Part shown: one piece after another, positions 9,606 through 19,765 of the stretch | How positions within the stretch are numbered: the first letter of the stretch is position 1 | Layout of the letters: the number at the start of each line of letters is the position of its first letter | Translations under genes and position numbers: made by a program | The notes under the pieces: generated by a model | What the model was told of the DNA's origin: nothing | Seen by the model: the letters and a program-made list of their open reading frames with translations, nothing else | Databases searched by the model: none | Assembly (NCBI GenBank): GCA_937951685.1 | Contig: CALFBG010000003.1 | Coordinates: 1 to 64,000, forward strand | Length of the DNA stretch: 64,000 nt | Direction: 5' to 3' | Source of the DNA: an uncultured Saprospiraceae bacterium | GTDB taxonomy: Bacteria > Bacteroidota > Bacteroidia > Chitinophagales > Saprospiraceae

Positions 9606-9914
9606 ATGAATCAGAAAATCAGAATCAAGCTTCGTTCGTATGACCATAATTTAGTGGATAAATCTACGGAGAAGATTGTAAAGACAGTCCGCAACAGCGG
9701 CGCTGTGGTCACTGGTCCGATTCCGCTGCCTACGCAAAGAAAGATTTTTACCGTCCTGCGTTCACCGCATGTCAATAAAAAATCGCGTGAGCAGTTTCAA
9801 TTGAGGACTCATAAGCGATTGATAGAAATTTACACACCAACCCAAAAAACGGTTGATGCACTTTCCAAACTGGAATTGCCTAGTGGTGTAGATATTCAAG
9901 TCAAATTGACATAG
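9606..9914 (+). CDS. rpsJ: 30S ribosomal protein S10
   Basis: 102 residues. S10 is part of the 30S head and, as NusE, also joins antitermination complexes with NusB. The conserved [29 protein letters not shown] segment spans the ribosome-binding loop. It is the first gene of the S10 block. A 122-nt spacer follows before rplC, longer than most gaps in this operon, with only a weak inverted repeat in it. Confidence 0.98.
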   Translation: MNQKIRIKLRSYDHNLVDKSTEKIVKTVRNSGAVVTGPIPLPTQRKIFTVLRSPHVNKKSREQFQLRTHKRLIEIYTPTQKTVDALSKLELPSGVDIQVKLT

Positions 9915-10036
9915 TATAAATTATTATTTCTAAAAAAATTATTGAATTAGGAATTATACTTGTTGTTCTTTAGAACTTTCTAACGAATGCCATAGGTATA
10001 GGCTTACTCCTATTCATAATCTAAAATATAATAATC

Positions 10037-10660
10037 GTGAACGGTTTAATCGGTAAAAAAGTCGGTATGACCAGCATCTTCGACGAAGCTGGAAATAGTA
10101 TTGCTTGTACAGTTGTAGAAGCCGGTCCTTGTGTAGTTACGCAAGTAAAGACAGAAGATTCCGACGGATACACTGCCCTTCAACTCGGCTTTAGCGACGC
10201 TAAAGTCAAAAACACTTCTAAAGCACTTCTCGGACATTTTGACAAATCTGGTACGACACCTAAGAAAAAGGTGATTGAATTTCGCGACTTCGACGTCGTT
10301 GAAAAAGGACTTGGCGATCTAGTTACAGTGGAGGAAGTATTTGCTGAAGGTGATCTTGTAAATGCAGTAGGCACATCCAAAGGAAAAGGATTTCAGGGAG
10401 TTGTAAAACGTCACGGTTTCCGTGGTGTTAACGATGCAACTCACGGTCAACACAATCGACAACGTGCTCCAGGATCTATTGGGGCAGCATCTTATCCTGC
10501 GAAGGTTTTCAAGGGAATGAGAATGGCAGGTCGAACAGGTGGAAAAAGAATCAAGACGGCAAATCTTGAAATTCTTAAAATCTTTCCGGACAAAAATTTA
10601 ATCCTTGTTAAAGGAGCAATTCCTGGTCATAAGGGATCATTCGTAATCTTAGAAAAATAG
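10037..10660 (+). CDS. rplC: 50S ribosomal protein L3
   Basis: 207 residues, normal length. The protein reaches towards the peptidyl-transferase centre with a long loop, here around [15 protein letters not shown] and the following [10 protein letters not shown]. The start codon is GTG (10037); no in-frame ATG lies close by and [11 protein letters not shown] is the usual L3 start. Only 2 nt separate it from rplD. Confidence 0.98.
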   Translation: MNGLIGKKVGMTSIFDEAGNSIACTVVEAGPCVVTQVKTEDSDGYTALQLGFSDAKVKNTSKALLGHFDKSGTTPKKKVIEFRDFDVVEKGLGDLVTVEEVFAEGDLVNAVGTSKGKGFQGVVKRHGFRGVNDATHGQHNRQRAPGSIGAASYPAKVFKGMRMAGRTGGKRIKTANLEILKIFPDKNLILVKGAIPGHKGSFVILEK

Positions 10661-10662
10661 CA

Positions 10663-11289
10663 ATGAAAGTTGAAGTTGTAAATATCGAAGGAAAAAAGAC
10701 AGGGAAATCTGTCGAATTACCTGACAGCGTCTTTGGTATTGAACCAAATGAACATGCTATCTATCTTGCGGTAAAGCAATATAACGCAGCACAACGTCAG
10801 GGTACGCACAAAGCGAAAGAGCGTGGCGAAATAGTAGGGTCAACCAGAAAAATCAAACGCCAAAAAGGTACAGGTACCGCGAGAGCAGGTAGTATCAAAA
10901 GTGGTTTGTTTAGAGGTGGGGGACGAATTTTTGGACCTCGTCCAAGAACCTATGATATCAAACTGAATAAAAAAGTTAAGCAATTAGCAAGAAAGTCGGC
11001 TTTATCTAGTAAAGCTACCGCTGGACAGTTAATCGTGATGGAAGACTTTACGTTTGATACACCACAAACTAAGCAGTATTTAAGTATCTTGCGCAACCTT
11101 GAGCTAGATCAAAAAAAGACACTGCTCGTAACAGGAGATCATGATAAGACACTTTATTTGTCTTGCCGTAACTTGAAAAAGTCGGATGTCTCACGTGCAC
11201 AAGATTTAAACGTTTATCAAATGCTGAACGCACAAACTCTGATTCTTTCGGAGGGCGCAATCGAGCAATTGACAGCATCTTTAGTATAA
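10663..11289 (+). CDS. rplD: 50S ribosomal protein L4
   Basis: 208 residues. L4 binds 23S rRNA early in assembly and its extended loop lines the exit tunnel, seen here as KRQKGTGTARAGSIKSG and GRIFGPRPRTY. In enterobacteria free L4 represses its own operon. No recognisable L4 leader target is visible here, so that control should not be assumed. It is tightly coupled to rplC (2-nt gap). Confidence 0.98.
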   Translation: MKVEVVNIEGKKTGKSVELPDSVFGIEPNEHAIYLAVKQYNAAQRQGTHKAKERGEIVGSTRKIKRQKGTGTARAGSIKSGLFRGGGRIFGPRPRTYDIKLNKKVKQLARKSALSSKATAGQLIVMEDFTFDTPQTKQYLSILRNLELDQKKTLLVTGDHDKTLYLSCRNLKKSDVSRAQDLNVYQMLNAQTLILSEGAIEQLTASLV

Positions 11290-11321
11290 TTTTTTAGCTA
11301 AGCATTGAGAAACCATAAGAC

Positions 11322-11618
11322 ATGGCAAAGACAATTCTAGTAAAGCCGATTATCACCGAAAAGGCAGAAGCACTTTCTGAAAATAGCAGCAAGTACAGCT
11401 TTGTGGTAAACAAAAAGGCTAACAAAGTAGAAATTAAAAAAGCAATTGAAGAAATGTATGGCGTCAATGTTGCCTCTGTCAACACTGCAATCATGCCTTC
11501 AAAAGCTAAAAGTAGAAACACAAAATCCGGAGTGTTAAAAGGAAAAATTTCTTCCTACAAAAAAGCAATCATTTCTCTAGCAGATGGAGAAGCAATTGAT
11601 TTCTTCGGAGATATTTAA
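11322..11618 (+). CDS. rplW: 50S ribosomal protein L23
   Basis: 98 residues. L23 sits at the tunnel exit and is the docking site for trigger factor and SRP. The N-terminal ILVKPIITEKAE and the VEIKKAIEEMYGVNV core are typical; the usual tunnel loop follows. It lies 32 nt after rplD and 60 nt before rplB. Confidence 0.97.
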   Translation: MAKTILVKPIITEKAEALSENSSKYSFVVNKKANKVEIKKAIEEMYGVNVASVNTAIMPSKAKSRNTKSGVLKGKISSYKKAIISLADGEAIDFFGDI

Positions 11619-11678
11619 TTTAGTCAACAAAATTGTAGCGGACTTTTTACACGAAGCCTTACAAACAACTAAATAATA

Positions 11679-12515
11679 ATGCCAGTAAAAAAATATAATC
11701 CAATTACGCCAGGTACTCGTTTTAGAGTAGGTAACGATTATTCTATCATTACTACCAACAAACCTGAGAAAAGCTTAGTTGCTCCGATTAAAAGAACAGG
11801 CGGTCGTAATCACGATGGTAAAATGACCATGCGTAATCGCGGTGGTGGGCACAAGCGAAAGTACAGAATCATTGACTTCAAAAGAGACAAAGATTTGGTT
11901 AAAGCAGAAGTGCTAACGATTGAATACGATCCAAACCGTACTGCTTTTATCGCTTTAGTTCAATATGAAGATGGAGAAAAAAGATATATCCTTTCTCCCG
12001 ATGGTTTGAAAGTAGGAGATAGCGTTGTTTCTGGAAAAGGCGTTGCGCCAAACCCAGGTAATTCACTCTTCTTCAGCGAAATTCCTTTAGGATCTGTTAT
12101 TCATGCTATTGAAATGCAACCCGGTAAAGGTGCAGCTTTGGCAAGAAGTGCAGGTACTTACGGTACACTAATGGGAAGAGAAGGAAAATATGCGATCGTT
12201 AAATTACCTTCTGGTGAAGTACGTCGTATCTTGATGACTTGTAAAGCAACCATCGGAACTACTTCAAACCCAGATCATGGTCTACAAGTACTCGGTAAAG
12301 CGGGAAGAAAAAGATGGTTAGGTCGTCGTCCAAGAGTAAGAGGGGTAGCAATGAACCCTGTTGATCACCCAATGGGTGGTGGTGAAGGTCGAGCTTCTGG
12401 TGGTCACCCACGTTCTCGAACTGGTGTTATGGCAAAAGGTCAGAAGACACGGAATAAGAAAAAACATTCAACTAAACTTATTGTTACGAAGAGAAAGACA
12501 AAATCTAAGAAATAA
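11679..12515 (+). CDS. rplB: 50S ribosomal protein L2
   Basis: 278 residues, full length. A primary 23S rRNA binder needed for subunit joining and peptidyl-transferase activity. The C-terminal block [15 protein letters not shown] includes the conserved His near the catalytic centre. A strongly basic C-terminal tail ([14 protein letters not shown] onwards) completes the protein. Spaced 21 nt before rpsS. Confidence 0.98.
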   Translation: MPVKKYNPITPGTRFRVGNDYSIITTNKPEKSLVAPIKRTGGRNHDGKMTMRNRGGGHKRKYRIIDFKRDKDLVKAEVLTIEYDPNRTAFIALVQYEDGEKRYILSPDGLKVGDSVVSGKGVAPNPGNSLFFSEIPLGSVIHAIEMQPGKGAALARSAGTYGTLMGREGKYAIVKLPSGEVRRILMTCKATIGTTSNPDHGLQVLGKAGRKRWLGRRPRVRGVAMNPVDHPMGGGEGRASGGHPRSRTGVMAKGQKTRNKKKHSTKLIVTKRKTKSKK

Positions 12516-12536
12516 TAAACTAGCTTAATTATCATT

Positions 12537-12806
12537 ATGGCTCGATCAATAAAAAAAGGACCCTACATTTTCCATAGATTACTTGAAAAAATAGTAAAAG
12601 CGAAGGAATCTAAAAAGAAATCTGTGATCAAAACTTGGTCACGCTCTTCTATGATCTTTCCCGATATGGTTGGAGAAACTATCGCGGTACACAATGGAAA
12701 AACCTTCATTCCTGTCTTCGTTACAGAGAATATGGTAGGACATAAACTAGGAGAATTTGCTCCCACTCGTAACTTTAGAGGTCACGGAGGGAATCGTAAA
12801 AAATAA
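12537..12806 (+). CDS. rpsS: 30S ribosomal protein S19
   Basis: 89 residues, typical length. Forms a complex with S13 in the 30S head near the A-site finger. The conserved [21 protein letters not shown] and [15 protein letters not shown] segments are present. It is followed by an unusually long 145-nt spacer before rplV. Confidence 0.98.
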   Translation: MARSIKKGPYIFHRLLEKIVKAKESKKKSVIKTWSRSSMIFPDMVGETIAVHNGKTFIPVFVTENMVGHKLGEFAPTRNFRGHGGNRKK

Positions 12807-12951
12807 CCTGTTGTTAAATTATTTAGCACCGTTTAAAAAGTCAATCCTAAACTGTATATCTCGAGTAGTGAAGCGTTCGAAGCGAAGTAGACTCGTAACC
12901 TACAGCTAAATTAAAGGATTTTTATTTTAGACAATATTTAATGTAAATAAA
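12807..12951 (+). other. Long spacer between rpsS and rplV
   Basis: 145 nt without a gene inside a tightly packed operon. It contains CGAGT (12862-12866) and ACTCG (12891-12895) flanking an imperfect palindrome centred on TTCGAA. The structure is weak. It may be a processing site or the scar of a small insertion. Confidence 0.4.
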
Positions 12952-13362
12952 ATGGAAGCAGTAGCTAAACTCAAGAATTGCCCAATGTCTTCTCGTAAAA
13001 TGAGACTAGTGGTAGACAATATCAGAGGCAAGAAAATTGATCATGCTTTAGACATCCTACGGTATACCAAAAAAGAAGCTGCAGTGTGGTTAGAGAAATT
13101 GTTACTTTCTGCAATCGCAAACTGGGAGCACAAGAATGGCATGACAGTAAGTGCAGATGACTACAAATTAGTAGTAGGAGAAATCTTCACTAGTGATGGT
13201 ACTCAATTAAAGCGATTTCGACCCGCACCACACGGTCGAGCACACAGAATTCGTAAAAGAACTTGTCACGTAACACTGACTGTAAAAAATAAAATTCCGT
13301 TAGAGAGTGATTTAGCTGCCGCCAACGAGGCAGTGGAAACGGTTGAAGCAACGGAAGAATAA
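12952..13362 (+). CDS. rplV: 50S ribosomal protein L22
   Basis: 136 residues. L22 contacts all 23S rRNA domains and its beta-hairpin lines the exit tunnel at the macrolide site; here the hairpin is around RFRPAPHGRAHRIRKRTCHVTL. A short acidic tail (EAVETVEATEE) extends the protein beyond the usual end. Residues in the hairpin look normal. Confidence 0.97.
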   Translation: MEAVAKLKNCPMSSRKMRLVVDNIRGKKIDHALDILRYTKKEAAVWLEKLLLSAIANWEHKNGMTVSADDYKLVVGEIFTSDGTQLKRFRPAPHGRAHRIRKRTCHVTLTVKNKIPLESDLAAANEAVETVEATEE

Positions 13363-13391
13363 AAATTTAACTAATACTAACACTTTAATCC

Positions 13392-14156
13392 ATGGGTCAA
13401 AAGACAAATCCGATTGGTAATCGTTTAGGAATCATCAGAGGTTGGGAATCTAACTGGTTTGGTGGTAAAAATTTCGGCGCAAAGGTGGTGGAAGATGAGA
13501 AGATTCGCACTTACTTGAAAGCTAGAATACGTAAAGGTGGGATTGCTCAGATTATCATTGAGCGAACACTAAAGCGTATTACCGTAACTATTCACACTTC
13601 CCGTCCAGGTATTATCATCGGTAAAGGTGGTTCAGAGGTAGATAGAGTAAGAGAAGAGTTGAAAAAATTGACTAACAATGATGTACAAATCAACATTGTA
13701 GAGATTCGCAAGCCAGAATTGGACGCTGCAATCGTAGGAGAGTCAATCGCAAAGCAAATCGAAGCTCGTATCAACTACCGGAGAGCAATCAAGATGTCTA
13801 TCCAGTCTACTATGAGAGTAGGAGCAGAAGGAATCAAAGTGAGAATTTCTGGTAGATTGAACGGTGCGGAAATGGCACGTTCAGAAGAATATAAAGATGG
13901 TCGTATTCCTTTACATACTTTCAGAGCAGATATTGATTACGCATTAACGGAAGCACTTACCGTTTATGGTAAAATTGGTGTAAAAGTATGGATCTGTAAA
14001 GGAGAAGTTTTAGGAAAAAGAGACTTGTCTCCAAACGTAGGCGCCAATACTAACGATAAAGACGGTGGTAGAAATAGAGGCGGAAGAGGTGGTAGAAACC
14101 AGCGTGGAGGACGTGGAGGACGAGATAATCGTAATCAGTCTAGAAAACGAGACTAA
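13392..14156 (+). CDS. rpsC: 30S ribosomal protein S3 with RGG-rich tail
   Basis: 254 residues, longer than the roughly 210-230 residue core. S3 forms the mRNA entry tunnel and has helicase activity. The KH domain carries the GxxG loop ([12 protein letters not shown]), and the C-terminal domain continues to [12 protein letters not shown]. After this, about 30 residues are nearly only Gly, Arg, Asn and Asp with repeated GRGG units, resembling eukaryotic RGG RNA-binding tails. Extended glycine/arginine-rich S3 tails are known in Bacteroidota. The codons of the tail are not obviously foreign. Confidence 0.97.
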   Translation: MGQKTNPIGNRLGIIRGWESNWFGGKNFGAKVVEDEKIRTYLKARIRKGGIAQIIIERTLKRITVTIHTSRPGIIIGKGGSEVDRVREELKKLTNNDVQINIVEIRKPELDAAIVGESIAKQIEARINYRRAIKMSIQSTMRVGAEGIKVRISGRLNGAEMARSEEYKDGRIPLHTFRADIDYALTEALTVYGKIGVKVWICKGEVLGKRDLSPNVGANTNDKDGGRNRGGRGGRNQRGGRGGRDNRNQSRKRD

Positions 14157-14184
14157 GAATATAGTAAAATATAAAAAAATGCTG

Positions 14185-14192
14185 TACCTTTG
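14185..14192 (+). promoter_or_regulatory. Possible internal promoter -7 box before rplP
   Basis: TACCTTTG fits the Bacteroidota TAnnTTTG box in the 108-nt gap between rpsC and rplP. No TTTG/TTG is present at the expected -33 position, so it is at best a weak internal promoter. Confidence 0.4.
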
Positions 14193-14264
14193 CAAAACTT
14201 TTTGAAGAAGGACTATAAAAGGGAAGCGTTTGCTCATAATATTTAATATTTAAATAGCGATAAA

Positions 14265-14684
14265 ATGTTACAGCCGAAAAGAACTAAATATCGGAAACAG
14301 CAGAAGGGAAGAAATAGAGGTATAGCACACCGTGGTAGCTCGCTTTCTTTTGGATCCTTTGGTCTCAAGACTTTAGAAGGAGGTCACATTACGAACCGAC
14401 AAATAGAAGCTGCTCGTATCGCCATGACCCGTTACATGAAGAGAGAGGGTAAGGTTTGGATTCGAATTTTTCCAGACAAGCCGATTACCTCTAAGCCAGC
14501 CGAAGTACGGATGGGTAAGGGTAAGGGAGCGCTCGATCACTACGTAGCCGTAATCCGACCAGGCAGAATTATGTTTGAAATGGACGGTGTACCAATGGAG
14601 GTTGCAAAAGAAGGTTTGCGTTTAGCCGCACAAAAATTACCAGTAGCTACGAAAATTGTAGTCCGTAAGGATCTTATTGGTTAA
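14265..14684 (+). CDS. rplP: 50S ribosomal protein L16
   Basis: 139 residues, normal length. Organises the A-site tRNA elbow region of the 50S subunit. The N-terminal [19 protein letters not shown] and the central [22 protein letters not shown] are conserved. It starts after a 108-nt gap that may contain a weak promoter, so it may have some independent expression from the preceding S10-block genes. Confidence 0.98.
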   Translation: MLQPKRTKYRKQQKGRNRGIAHRGSSLSFGSFGLKTLEGGHITNRQIEAARIAMTRYMKREGKVWIRIFPDKPITSKPAEVRMGKGKGALDHYVAVIRPGRIMFEMDGVPMEVAKEGLRLAAQKLPVATKIVVRKDLIG

Positions 14685-14719
14685 TCATAATTAGCATATT
14701 ATTATTTTAATTTCGAATA

Positions 14720-14977
14720 ATGGCAAGTAAAAAGTATTTAGAGCTTCAAGAATTTTCTGACGGTGATTTGATAAGCGAATTACAAACGATGGAAAAGGAT
14801 TTTCAAAAGCAAAAATTTGATCACACGATTAAAGGGCTAGATAATCCAATCGTATTGAGAGAAATGGGAAGAGATATCGCTCGCTTCAAAACAGAGGTGC
14901 GCCGAAGAGAATTGGCAAAAATGTCTGCAGAGGAACTTGAAAATCGCTCAAAAATTCGAGCTAGAAGAAAAAAGTAA
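14720..14977 (+). CDS. rpmC: 50S ribosomal protein L29
   Basis: 85 residues, somewhat longer than the usual 60-70. A small two-helix protein at the tunnel exit beside L23. The family signature is in DNPIVLREMGRDIARFKTEVRRREL. The extra length lies in an N-terminal extension and a basic C-terminal run. It lies 35 nt after rplP and 41 nt before rpsQ. Confidence 0.95.
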   Translation: MASKKYLELQEFSDGDLISELQTMEKDFQKQKFDHTIKGLDNPIVLREMGRDIARFKTEVRRRELAKMSAEELENRSKIRARRKK

Positions 14978-15018
14978 TTTCATTTTGTAGTCCCTCGGGC
15001 TATTAAAGATCAATAAAG

Positions 15019-15273
15019 ATGGAAAAAACATTAAGAAAACAACGCATCGGTTTAGTCACTAGCACTAGCATGGATAAGTCAATTACCATCAGTGTAGAAC
15101 GAAAACTTCGTCACCCAATTTACGGTAAATTCGTTAAGAAGAGTAAGAAGTTCATGGCACATGACGAAAAGAACGATTGCAACGTAGGGGATACCGTACG
15201 GATTATGGAGTCAAGACCACTCAGTAAGCGTAAGCGTTGGAGATTGGTAGAAATCATTGAAAGAGCTAAGTAA
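15019..15273 (+). CDS. rpsQ: 30S ribosomal protein S17
   Basis: 84 residues. An OB-fold primary 16S rRNA binder. Conserved blocks: [30 protein letters not shown] and a C-terminal [20 protein letters not shown]. Position after rpmC and before rplN is canonical. Confidence 0.98.
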   Translation: MEKTLRKQRIGLVTSTSMDKSITISVERKLRHPIYGKFVKKSKKFMAHDEKNDCNVGDTVRIMESRPLSKRKRWRLVEIIERAK

Positions 15274-15338
15274 TTTATTAAAATATTAATCCCATTCCTA
15301 GGGGACTATTCCCCGGATGCGATTTAATTTTTGGAATC

Positions 15339-15704
15339 ATGATACAACAAGAAAGTAGATTAAGAGTTGCCGATAATAGTGGTGCAAAAGAAGTTCTTTG
15401 TATTCGCGTATTAGGAGGATCTAAGCGTCGATATGCTTCAATCGGTGACCAAATCGTGGTTACGATTAAAGATGCTAGCCCAGGTGGTGTTAAAAAAGGA
15501 ACAGTATCCAAGGCTGTCGTCGTAAGAACTAAAAAAGAAATTCGTCGTAAAGATGGATCTTACATCAGATTCGACGATAACGCTGTAGTTTTATTGAATC
15601 CTCAAGATGAACCAAGAGGAACTCGGATCTTCGGCCCTGTCGCAAGAGAATTAAGAGATCGTGATTACATGAGAATTATTTCTTTGGCTCCTGAGGTTTT
15701 ATAA
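15339..15704 (+). CDS. rplN: 50S ribosomal protein L14
   Basis: 121 residues, one short of the common 122. Binds at the subunit interface and is the docking partner of the silencing factor RsfS. The start [28 protein letters not shown] and the end IISLAPEVL are highly conserved. Confidence 0.98.
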   Translation: MIQQESRLRVADNSGAKEVLCIRVLGGSKRRYASIGDQIVVTIKDASPGGVKKGTVSKAVVVRTKKEIRRKDGSYIRFDDNAVVLLNPQDEPRGTRIFGPVARELRDRDYMRIISLAPEVL

Positions 15705-15725
15705 AAATTGTAACGATTAAGAATC

Positions 15726-16070
15726 ATGACAAATAAAAGTAAAAATACACGGTTTGCACCTAAATTGAAGATCAAGAAAGGAGATAAAGTTGTTGTTATC
15801 GCCGGTGCAGATAAGGGTAAAGAAGGTGAAGTCTTAAAGATGCTTCCCGCTAAAAATAGAGCAATCGTAGAAGGTGTAAATGTTGCTAAAAAGCACATGA
15901 AACCAACCAACGAAAATCCTGGAGGGATTAATGATATTGCACTATCCATCCATTTATCTAACTTAATGTTGATCGATCCTAAGACAGGAGGACCAACTCG
16001 AGTAGGACGAAAGCAAGTAGATGGAAAATCTGAACGTTATTCTAAAAAATCTGGCGAAATAATTAAGTGA
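15726..16070 (+). CDS. rplX: 50S ribosomal protein L24
   Basis: 114 residues. An assembly-initiator protein with a KOW motif near the N-terminus ([19 protein letters not shown]). The stop codon TGA overlaps by one base the ATG of rplE (TGATG), so the two are probably translationally coupled. Confidence 0.97.
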   Translation: MTNKSKNTRFAPKLKIKKGDKVVVIAGADKGKEGEVLKMLPAKNRAIVEGVNVAKKHMKPTNENPGGINDIALSIHLSNLMLIDPKTGGPTRVGRKQVDGKSERYSKKSGEIIK

Positions 16071-16627
16071 TGAGCTACAGACCAAGATTAAAATCAGTAT
16101 ACAGAGATGAAATCGTTCCTAAATTAATGGAAAAATTTCAATACTCTAGTATTATGCAAGTGCCAAGAATCGAGAAGATTTGCCTTAATCAAGGTATCGG
16201 CGCGGCCACCGCAGATAAGAAAGTAATTGAAAATTCACTCTCAGAAATGAGTATGATCGCAGGACAAAAAGCGGTACCTACGAAAGCCAAGAAATCAATC
16301 TCTAACTTTAAGTTGAGAGAAGATATGGTTATCGGTGTACGAGTGACTTTGAGAGACGAAAGAATGTATGAATTTTTAGATCGTTTAGTCGCCGTTGCGC
16401 TTCCACGGGTACGTGACTTTAGAGGCGTTAATGACAAAAGTTTCGACGGACGAGGAAATTATACGATGGGAATCACAGAACACATCATTTTCCCAGAAAT
16501 TGACCTAGATAAAGTCAATAAGATTACGGGGATGGATGTTACTTTCGTAACTTCGGCCAATACAGATGCAGAAGCATTAGAACTTTTGAAATTAATGGGA
16601 CTCCCATTCAAGAATCAGAAAAATTAA
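16070..16627 (+). CDS. rplE: 50S ribosomal protein L5
   Basis: 185 residues. Binds 5S rRNA and forms bridge B1b with S13. Conserved segments include [40 protein letters not shown] and a C-terminal [22 protein letters not shown] chose the ATG at 16070, which overlaps the rplX stop by one base, over the GTG three bases earlier. Confidence 0.97.
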   Translation: MSYRPRLKSVYRDEIVPKLMEKFQYSSIMQVPRIEKICLNQGIGAATADKKVIENSLSEMSMIAGQKAVPTKAKKSISNFKLREDMVIGVRVTLRDERMYEFLDRLVAVALPRVRDFRGVNDKSFDGRGNYTMGITEHIIFPEIDLDKVNKITGMDVTFVTSANTDAEALELLKLMGLPFKNQKN

Positions 16628-16652
16628 TTAAGCCTAAAAATACTTATTAGAT

Positions 16653-16922
16653 ATGGCTAAGAAATCACTTATCGCTCGCGAAGCAAAAAGACAGAAACTA
16701 GTAGCAAAATACGCTGCATTGCGCAAGCAATTGAAAGAAGAAGGTCGTTGGGATGAATTAGATAAATTACCAAAGAACTCTTCTAAAGTTAGATTGCACA
16801 ATCGTTGCCTGTTGACGGGAAGACCTAAAGGATACATGAGGATGTTTGGTATTTCCAGAGTTACTTTCCGGCAAATGGCGCTTAACGGCAAAATTCCTGG
16901 AATCACCAAAGCGAGCTGGTAG
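16653..16922 (+). CDS. rpsN: 30S ribosomal protein S14
   Basis: 89 residues, the long zinc-independent type of S14: only a single Cys remains in the C-terminal [22 protein letters not shown] block, not the four of the short zinc form. It is a component of the 30S head. Spacing to its neighbours is short (25 and 30 nt). Confidence 0.97.
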   Translation: MAKKSLIAREAKRQKLVAKYAALRKQLKEEGRWDELDKLPKNSSKVRLHNRCLLTGRPKGYMRMFGISRVTFRQMALNGKIPGITKASW

Positions 16923-16952
16923 TTTTATATACAAAATTCAATTTTTTATCAA

Positions 16953-17357
16953 ATGATAGTTACAGATCCTATTGCAGACTATTTGACGCGAATTAGAAAC
17001 GCGCAACAGGCAGGACACAAGATCGTAGAGATTCCTTCTTCTAAAATGAAGAAAAGTATCACGGAAATTCTTTACGACCAAGGTTATATCTTAAAGTATA
17101 AATTTGATGACAATGCTGGTAAACAAGGCGTTATCAAAATTGCTTTAAAATATGATCCAATGACGAAAGTTCCCGTGATTCGAGAACTAGGACGTATCAG
17201 CAAGCCTGGTCTACGTCAATACGTTAAGTCTGATGAAATTCCAAGAATCATCAACGGTTTAGGAATAGCCATTATGTCTACATCAAAAGGAATTATGACG
17301 GATAAGCAAGCACGAAAAGAAAATGTCGGCGGCGAAGCGATCTGTTACGTATATTAA
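16953..17357 (+). CDS. rpsH: 30S ribosomal protein S8
   Basis: 134 residues. A central-domain assembly protein that binds 16S helix 21; in enterobacteria it represses the spc operon. Conserved [18 protein letters not shown] at the start, and [20 protein letters not shown] with a final CYVY at the end. No spc-type S8 target was recognised upstream of rplE. Confidence 0.98.
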   Translation: MIVTDPIADYLTRIRNAQQAGHKIVEIPSSKMKKSITEILYDQGYILKYKFDDNAGKQGVIKIALKYDPMTKVPVIRELGRISKPGLRQYVKSDEIPRIINGLGIAIMSTSKGIMTDKQARKENVGGEAICYVY

Positions 17358-17378
17358 GCATTTTTAAATTTTATCGAA

Positions 17379-17930
17379 ATGTCAAGGATAGGAAAAGCAC
17401 CCATCACAATTCCAGCTGGAGTGGAAGTTAGCGTAAGCTCAGGGAACTTAGTTACCGTAAAGGGACCTAAAGGAACTTTGACGCAACAACTAGATCCAGA
17501 TCTTACACTTACTGTAGAAGACGGCGAAGCTACAATCGCACGCCCTACAGATCAAAAGCGTCACCGCTCAATGCACGGTTTATACCGGTCGTTGGTGGCT
17601 AATATGGTCGAAGGTGTTTCTACTGGATTTGAGAAACAACTAGAGTTGGTAGGGGTTGGTTATAGAGCAAACAACACGGGACAGTTATTAGAATTAACAC
17701 TCGGTTTCTCTCACCCCATTATGTTTTATATTCCAGATGAGGTTAAAGTAGAAACCGTCATGGAAAAGGGTAAAAACCCGAGAATTAACTTGAACAGTAA
17801 TGATAAACAGTTGCTAGGTCAAGTTGCCGCAAAAATCAGAGCCTTCAGAAAACCAGAACCTTACAAAGGGAAAGGAGTGCGTTTTGTCGGTGAAGAAATT
17901 AGACGTAAAGCTGGTAAAACTGCTGGCTAA
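17379..17930 (+). CDS. rplF: 50S ribosomal protein L6
   Basis: 183 residues, two-repeat fold near the sarcin-ricin loop. Typical start MSRIGKAPITIPAGVEV and a C-terminal signature around RKPEPYKGKGVRF. Sits between rpsH and rplR with a 69-nt gap downstream. Confidence 0.98.
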   Translation: MSRIGKAPITIPAGVEVSVSSGNLVTVKGPKGTLTQQLDPDLTLTVEDGEATIARPTDQKRHRSMHGLYRSLVANMVEGVSTGFEKQLELVGVGYRANNTGQLLELTLGFSHPIMFYIPDEVKVETVMEKGKNPRINLNSNDKQLLGQVAAKIRAFRKPEPYKGKGVRFVGEEIRRKAGKTAG

Positions 17931-17999
17931 TTATAGTTCATATCATTTTAACCTACAAATACTTAGGTTGATATATATAATTTGATAAAATAGTAGACA

Positions 18000-18350
18000 A
18001 TGAAACTTTCTAAAAATCTTAAGAGAAAGCGAATTCATCTTAGAATAAGAAAAAAACTTCAGGGTACAGAGAGCATTCCTCGTTTATCTGTCTTCCGAAG
18101 TAATCGGGCAATTTATTGCCAGTTAATAGATGATCAGCAAGGTAACACTTTGGTTGCAGCTTCTTCAAGAGAATCTAGTATTGACGCTGGAAATAAGGTG
18201 GAACAAGCCAAAGCAGTGGGTAAGTTAATCGCAGAAAGAGCATTAGCTGAGAATATTAACAATGTTGTTTTTGATAGAGGAGGTTACCTTTATCACGGTA
18301 GAATCAAAGCATTAGCAGAAGGCGCTCGTGAGGGTGGTCTCAAACTTTAA
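18000..18350 (+). CDS. rplR: 50S ribosomal protein L18
   Basis: 116 residues. Binds 5S rRNA together with L5. The [22 protein letters not shown] block and the end [24 protein letters not shown] are family hallmarks. Followed by rpsE after 12 nt. Confidence 0.98.
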   Translation: MKLSKNLKRKRIHLRIRKKLQGTESIPRLSVFRSNRAIYCQLIDDQQGNTLVAASSRESSIDAGNKVEQAKAVGKLIAERALAENINNVVFDRGGYLYHGRIKALAEGAREGGLKL

Positions 18351-18362
18351 AATAATCTAGTA

Positions 18363-18881
18363 ATGGCAAAGAAGACTTCAAATAGAGTAAAGCCTACAGA
18401 AAGTGAGTTAAAAGAAAAATTAGTTAACCTTAATCGAGTAGCAAAAGTTACTAAAGGTGGACGTACCTTCAGCTTCGCTGCGATTGTTGTAGTAGGAGAC
18501 GGAAATGGTACCGTAGGACACGGTTTAGGAAAAGCTAGAGACGTATCAGAGTCCATCGCTAAAGCGGTAGATGATGCTAAAAAGAATTTAATCAAAGTAC
18601 CAATTTATAAAGGTACTATCCCACACGAACAGAAAGGGAAGTACGGCGCTGGTAAAGTATTTATTAAGCCTGCCGCAGAGGGTACAGGGGTAATCGCAGG
18701 TGGTGCAATGCGTGCCGTCTTAGAAAGTGCAGGTGTACATAATGTATTAGCTAAATCACAGGGATCATCCAACCCTCACAACGTAGTGAAAGCTACTATT
18801 GATGCTTTAGCAAAATTGAGATCTCCAATGCAAGTGGCTAAAGAGCGTAATATCTCAATGGAAAAATTGTTTAACGGATAA
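18363..18881 (+). CDS. rpsE: 30S ribosomal protein S5
   Basis: 172 residues. Together with S3 and S4 it lines the mRNA entry tunnel and affects fidelity. The double-stranded-RNA-binding-like N-domain holds [21 protein letters not shown], followed by the C-domain with [15 protein letters not shown]. No unusual features. Confidence 0.98.
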   Translation: MAKKTSNRVKPTESELKEKLVNLNRVAKVTKGGRTFSFAAIVVVGDGNGTVGHGLGKARDVSESIAKAVDDAKKNLIKVPIYKGTIPHEQKGKYGAGKVFIKPAAEGTGVIAGGAMRAVLESAGVHNVLAKSQGSSNPHNVVKATIDALAKLRSPMQVAKERNISMEKLFNG

Positions 18882-18897
18882 GCTTACATTTATAAAA

Positions 18898-19077
18898 ATG
18901 AGTAAAGTAAAAGTAACGCAAGTTAGAAGTATCATTGATCGTCCAAAGAGACAAAAAGATACTATGTTCGCATTAGGATTGCGCAAAATGAATCAAACCG
19001 TAGAACACAATCCTACTCCTCAAATCTTGGGGATGATCAAAAAAGTAAGCCACTTAGTGAAAGTGGAAGGAATGTAG
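18898..19077 (+). CDS. rpmD: 50S ribosomal protein L30
   Basis: 59 residues, the normal size for this small protein. The sequence begins MSKVKVTQVRSIIDRPKRQK and has the family pattern of a D-T-M-x-A-L-G-L-x-K-M block followed by hydrophobic helix residues ending in VEGM. Its place between rpsE and rplO is diagnostic. The gene starts 16 nt after rpsE. Confidence 0.97.
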   Translation: MSKVKVTQVRSIIDRPKRQKDTMFALGLRKMNQTVEHNPTPQILGMIKKVSHLVKVEGM

Positions 19078-19126
19078 CTTTTAGCTAGCATCGTTTATTA
19101 TTGGAGTTTCGTAAAGAATTAATAAA

Positions 19127-19573
19127 ATGGAATTACATAGTCTCAAACCTGCAAAGGGAGCGGTTAAAAAAGTAAAAAGAATAGCAAGAGGACAAGGTTC
19201 TGGTCGTGGCGGTACAAGTACCCGTGGTCATAAAGGACAAAAGTCGCGTTCTGGTTATAGCCGAAAGAGAAATTTCGAAGGTGGTCAAATGCCACTTCAA
19301 ATGCGTTTGCCTAAACGTGGATTTAATAATCCAAACCGAGAGGAGTTCGTTGCACTCAACTTAGGAAGATTGCAGGACATCGCAGATAAATACAACTTAG
19401 ATACCATCAACCAAGAAAATTTAGTGGCCAATGGTATCGTGAAGAAAACTGATAAGATTAAAGTTTTAGCTTACGGAGAATTAAAATCCAAATTGAGTAT
19501 CAGCGCTCACGCTTGCTCAGAAAACGCTAAAAAAGCAATCGAAGCAACAGGAGGGAGCATTAATTTAGTATAA
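19127..19573 (+). CDS. rplO: 50S ribosomal protein L15
   Basis: 148 residues. A late-assembly protein with a Gly/Arg-rich N-terminal extension (GQGSGRGGTSTRGHKGQKSRSG) that threads into 23S rRNA, followed by FEGGQMPLQMRLPKRGF. A strong stem-loop lies downstream before secY. Confidence 0.98.
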   Translation: MELHSLKPAKGAVKKVKRIARGQGSGRGGTSTRGHKGQKSRSGYSRKRNFEGGQMPLQMRLPKRGFNNPNREEFVALNLGRLQDIADKYNLDTINQENLVANGIVKKTDKIKVLAYGELKSKLSISAHACSENAKKAIEATGGSINLV

Positions 19574-19624
19574 ATTAAAACTCAAGCTTGCAAATTAAAA
19601 GTGCAATTCTAGAAAATTATAAAT

Positions 19625-19658
19625 AACTTGTTGCTTTATCATTAAAGAGCAACAAGTT
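19625..19658 (+). promoter_or_regulatory. Stem-loop between rplO and secY
   Basis: AACTTGTTGC (19625-19634) pairs with GCAACAAGTT (19649-19658) and the inside continues with CTTTA/TAAAG around a TCAT loop, a long stem with one bulge. It sits in a 192-nt gap. There is no U-run, so partial termination or processing rather than a full stop is suggested. Confidence 0.6.
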
Positions 19659-19765
19659 TATTGCATTTTATGGAAAACCTTTAATTTAGGAACAATTTTG
19701 GATTTGTTTCCGTTAAACCATTAACTCAAGCTTAGAGTAAAAGACCGAAATCATAATTATCGCTG

